This document shows, in pieces, positions 61,001-64,000 of a stretch of 64,000 nt of DNA (its first letter is position 1; every line of letters starts with the position of its first letter). A program made the translations under genes and the position numbers. The notes beneath the pieces are model-generated. The model searched no databases. It was not told the origin of the DNA and saw only the letters and a program-made list of their open reading frames with translations. Location of the stretch: NCBI RefSeq assembly GCF_000003815.2, contig NC_049980.1:24970660-25034659 (forward strand), in the 5' to 3' direction. The DNA comes from Branchiostoma floridae. Its lineage: Eukaryota > Chordata > Leptocardii > Amphioxiformes > Branchiostomatidae.

Positions 61001-64000
61001 GGCGGCAACTGCGTCACAAACTGTTACGTCCTTAGAACCACTCAGAAATATCTCAATATAACTCCTTAGCTAGTTTTCTCTCTCTTTCCTTCTGTGTGTG
61101 TCAAGGCTGGGTTTATCAGTCACAGACACTTAGTATTTCATCCACGACGCTCCTGTATACCACCCCTGTGTTGTTTTGGTTTCTCCTTATTTAATCTATG
61201 ACTGGCCCTGGTCTCTGTGCGACGAGACTAGGGGGCCGTCGTCTACTATCAAGGGAGATAACATCTGCGTGGGAAACTTAATTACGTGGAGAACCCAGCC
61301 TTTTGGCCTTCCCCATGAGTAAAACTATATAGAAATATGGGTTTATTATGTTTTAGACTCTTCGCCGAGCAGAAAGATCCACCTTGCGTCATATTTGGCT
61401 CGGCGCCATTTGTTTGCAGTGTGCCCTGGAAAGGCGACGGAGTCATCTATATTGATCAGGAATAAGCAAACACGCTCTGTAATCAAATATAACAAATAAG
61501 TCACAGCGCTCAGGTGGAAAATAAATAAATACGTCGGCAAAGTTACACAAATTGATACGCAGCACCGATCACAACAGGAAACGGCTGACTGACGTGTTAT
61601 CTCAACTTCCTGACCAAATCTAAGATTTGATAGAGAGAAAGGGACATTGTAAGAAAGGCGAAATGAGAACATGGGAAAAAACGAAGTAGAAAGAAAGAAA
61701 GTTAAGATACAGAAAGTTATCGCTGACCATGAACATTTCATTGTTTTTCTGCAGGTAAAACGTGGCGCAGTCTGACGACGTCACAGAAACAGCCGTTCGT
61801 TGAAGAGGCAGAACGGATCAGAGTTCAGCATATGCAGGTAAAGGTTTTCTTCACTCACGCACTCACTCACGCACTCACTCACTCACTCACTCACTCTCTC
61901 ACTCACTCACTCACTCACTCACGCACTTACTCACTCAGACTCTTGTTCACTCACTCAATCAAACAACATTTTCTCACTCACCTTCACTAACGCTCACATT
62001 CATTCTTTCATTCATTCATTCAATCAATCACTCACAAAGTCGATCAATTTTCAACCTCCTTGATTTGACCAAGGACATATAACGTCCTTGATTTTACTTT
62101 AATGATTTTGTCATGCACGGCAAATCAAGGGCAGACGATCTTGAACCATTCCGCTGTCTAATATTGCCGACATGATTATATGGGTCACAGACTCACAGTG
62201 CAGTGTTTAACCATGTCAGTTGATATCCATAAAACTGTTGCGGAAGCAGACAAGTTGGTTCCTACGTTGTAAATCTGAACGGTTTCCTGTACATATAAAC
62301 GGCGCCACGGCTGCCCACCCAGAGCTGGTACTGTCATGATTTACTCTCCCTGACTGTCGAACACTCTACTTTACACCCGCAGGACCATCCCGACTACAAG
62401 TACAGGCCGCGCAGGCGCAAACAGGCCAAACGTGTGTGCAAAAGAGTCGACACGGGACTGACCCTGTCTGGGCTTGCGCACAAGTTCGGACTGTCTCCAC
62501 CCCCCTCCTCATCGTCATCGTCCAGTGGACCGACGACACAGAGTAAGTAAATACTTCATCAGTTCTGACATAGTTCATAAGGTTTCATACTGTATGAAAC
62601 CTTATGAACTATGTCAGAGCTGATTACTTTTGTACATGTGTCCAAGTCCAAGATGATATAGCGCATCTAGCCTTCGCGATCGGCTTCGGAGACTTCTTGG
62701 AGCCCGGGCATTTATAGTGTGGGGGAGCGCTGATTCGCGATTTTAAACATAGGCTAGACAAGTCTTCTCTGCCTTCTCTTGTACCGGGGGATATTGTTTG
62801 CCACCAGGCGGTCTCTTCAGAATTAAACACTTGAAGACACAAACACTGAAGGAATCTAGGTTATTGGTGTATCCAATGATTTTTTTTCATATCGTCTGAT
62901 GTATATTTCACCTACATGATTATTTTTTTTTTAAATGCAACATATACTAGTATCCTAAGACTTATTTTGTCTTTCTGTCCTAAACAGGTAGCCTGGGCAC
63001 CCCAGATTCCACCCCCACTAACAGCCCCACCCCAGATGCGGTGAGCGTCAAGTCCGAGCCCGCCTCCATGGACTCCCCGCCCCGAGTGGAGTCAGCCTCG
63101 CCCCTGCAGAACCTGGCCAAGCTCACCTCCAACACCACACGCTTCCCAGCCGGTACGGAGTTATAAACATTTTACGCCAATAACATGTTAAATATGCATA
63201 TATAACTAATGTGACGCGTAATGAACCAATCCGTAAAAGTCATCTTGCAATGTTATTGAACTGCTATGGTCACCGGAATGAGAGAAATAGTAACTCCTGA
63301 TAGATCTATATCATCATCATCATCGTCATCATCACAGTCCTTTTCGTCGCTATTTTTACTGCCGAGACAGATCTATATACTAGTCTATTTGTTGTTTGGT
63401 CGCGCACTTTATGCCTAGAGATGGTCCATATTGCGAACTCCTTATGTATTGAAACAAAGCCTGAAGAATCCTCTCTAGTATCAACAGTCTTTAAAGCAAT
63501 GAACATTAGCCTCCAATAACTAAACCATCCATCTATTACAGATAAGAGGCTCCTGTCTAACGACTGCCTTCCCGGCGGGCTGCCGACCCCGGAGATGTCC
63601 CCTCTCGACGCGCGGGACGACGACGTGTTCTTCCCGCCGGACTTCAAGTGGGACGTGGGTCGCGTGGGCAGGGAGGCGACCATGAGACCTGCGGACCGCC
63701 CGTCCAGCAGTGGAAACCTGCCGCCCACCACCCTGACGCTGCCAAAGCCTGGTAAAGTTCAACGCAGCCTGTCTGTTGCCGAGCAGACAGCCGCCAATGC
63801 CGGCAGGTGTCAGACCCCAACGCGTGCACGCAGCTCTTCCACCGGAGACTTCCCCGCCACATCCACGGTAGCATCCTCAATGTCCTCGGGCATCGCCACC
63901 CAGTCCGCCGTCAGACAGCCTCCTCAGTACCGTAGCGAGCTCCACGCGCTGGTCAGCAGCCCTTATCCCGTCTCTATGTGGTACAGCAACGGTGGAGACT
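57785..64000 (+). CDS. SoxF: SoxF-group HMG-box transcription factor (Sox7/17/18 orthologue), 3' end beyond window
   Basis: A nuclear DNA-binding regulator of the SoxF class, whose vertebrate members act in endoderm, vascular and lymphatic development. Visible exons: 57785-58025, 61755-61837, 62383-62542, 62988-63152 and 63542-64000 (open at the window edge). Phases join without a break into 369 codons so far. The HMG box covers about residues 45-123, with [35 protein letters not shown] and [10 protein letters not shown]. These words, and [11 protein letters not shown] at 229-239, are diagnostic of SoxF. The start is the ATG at 57785 (GAAG before ATG, A at -3). The in-frame GTG upstream at 57764 is not a normal initiator. 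The HMG box is cut by two introns, after SKIL-G and after VQHMQ. A Ser-rich stretch and SVKSEP follow the box. The C-terminal beta-catenin-binding motif known in SoxF proteins should lie downstream and cannot be seen. Confidence 0.95.
59076..59091. repeat. C16 homopolymer in SoxF intron 1
   Basis: Sixteen consecutive C followed by an A run. Its length is uncertain in most read types. Confidence 0.95.
60851..60925 (+). promoter_or_regulatory. Candidate enhancer cluster in SoxF intron 1
   Basis: Within 75 bases there are AACAAAAGGG (60860-60869) and its near-inverse CCTTTTGTTTAC (60914-60925), both HMG-box type (SOX/TCF-like). There is also a FOX site TGTTTAC (60919-60925), the homeodomain palindrome TTAATTAA (60891-60898), an Otx-type TAATCC (60896-60901) and a GATA-type TTATC. 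It is AT-rich among GC-richer flanks. The enhancer call is a motif-based inference. Confidence 0.3.
61755..61837 (+). CDS. SoxF: SoxF exon 2: middle of HMG box
   Basis: An 83-base exon completing Gly81 and coding residues 82-108: [17 protein letters not shown] then [10 protein letters not shown]. Acceptor TTTCTGCAG, donor CAG followed by GTAAAG, phase 0. An ACTC-repeat tract begins about 13 bases into the next intron. Confidence 0.94.
61851..61936. repeat. ACTC/CACT microsatellite in SoxF intron 2
   Basis: Imperfect tetranucleotide repeats of ACTC with CG and CTCT interruptions begin just after the exon 2 donor and trail into CATT and AATC repeats to about 62030. Confidence 0.9.
62383..62542 (+). 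CDS. SoxF: SoxF exon 3: end of HMG box, nuclear-localisation basic region, Ser run
   Basis: Codes residues 109-161 plus one base of Ser162. [20 protein letters not shown] completes the box and supplies the C-terminal basic cluster. [14 protein letters not shown] and a seven-Ser run follow. Acceptor CACCCGCAG; donor CAGA followed by GTAAGT. A 27-bp perfect hairpin starts 22 bases after the exon. Confidence 0.92.
62564..62618. repeat. 27-bp perfect inverted repeat in SoxF intron 3
   Basis: The arms 62564-62590 and 62592-62618 are exact inverse complements around a single base at 62591. Weaker pairing continues outward on both sides to about 62558 and 62624. It begins 22 bases after the exon 3 splice donor. 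Confidence 0.95.
62668..62756. mobile_element. TAGCCT..AGGCTA-ended short element in SoxF intron 3
   Basis: It begins TAGCCT (62668) and ends AGGCTA (62756), the terminal hexamers of the hairpin MITEs at 17.6 and 29.1 kb. Its inner TTCGCGATTTT word also occurs at 33.95 kb beside another TAGCCT..AGGCTA hairpin. No target duplication was found. Confidence 0.45.
62988..63152 (+). CDS. SoxF: SoxF exon 4
   Basis: Completes Ser162, codes residues 163-216, then the first base of Asp217: [16 protein letters not shown], then [16 protein letters not shown]. It is rich in Pro, Ser and Thr, consistent with a flexible regulatory segment. Acceptor CCTAAACAG, donor GCCG followed by GTACGG, phase 1. Confidence 0.88.
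63542..64000 (+). CDS. SoxF: SoxF exon 5, truncated by the window edge
   Basis: Completes Asp217 and stays open for 152 further codons to the last base. It carries [11 protein letters not shown], a SoxF-specific motif, then an acidic/aromatic [13 protein letters not shown] patch and a Ser/Thr-rich tail. CCTG/GTAAAG near 63752 resembles a donor, but the frame stays open through it, so I treat the exon as continuous. The last codons read MWYSNGGD. Confidence 0.92.

Noticed and set aside
63753-63758. Splice donor inside SoxF exon 5
   Set aside because: The reading frame stays open and protein-like through the site to the window edge.

Overview
The window is animal nuclear DNA, most likely from a lancelet (Branchiostoma). 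It holds two recognisable protein genes, both split by many GT..AG introns and both at invertebrate-deuterostome divergence from human. Non-coding DNA is rich in short hairpin and terminal-inverted-repeat elements. The species call is an inference from gene content and repeat style. Nothing bacterial or phage-like is present, and no operons are expected.

Layout. Positions 1-32,800 contain no gene I can support, only interspersed repeats: AAGCAGA-ended MITEs, TAGCC..GGCTA hairpin MITEs (one nested inside another, with 8-bp target duplications) and a (GA)28 microsatellite. From 32.8 to 41.5 kb there are CpG/CACG-rich promoter-like segments, a SINE-like repeat and three weak coding-like segments. 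One of these, at 41,484-41,789 on +, looks like the 3' end of an unidentified gene converging on the next one. From 49,711 down to 42,199 on the minus strand lies a complete 12-exon signal peptide peptidase gene (HM13/SPP, 381 codons), with both catalytic aspartate motifs and a C-terminal KKXX signal. From 49.8 to 57.5 kb is an intergenic region with two more MITEs and a TATA-Inr-ATG-donor arrangement (52,676-52,946) that looks like the first exon of an unknown gene. From 57,785 to the window edge on + is a SoxF-group transcription factor gene (Sox7/17/18 family). Five exons are visible and the gene continues past the window.

Gene relations. HM13 and SoxF are head-to-head about 8 kb apart. 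Their products are unrelated: HM13 is an ER intramembrane aspartyl protease and SoxF is a nuclear HMG-box regulator. The proximity is a linkage observation and not a pathway.

The most unusual structures are inside HM13. The 3' end of exon 6, with the YD active-site codons and the splice donor, is repeated as a nine-copy 58-bp tandem array running into intron 6. A fragment of exon 8, with the GxGD active-site codons and its donor region, is copied in intron 8 next to a 1-kb inverted-repeat element. The 3' ends of both catalytic exons have thus been partially duplicated, with extra donors that are out of frame or dead.
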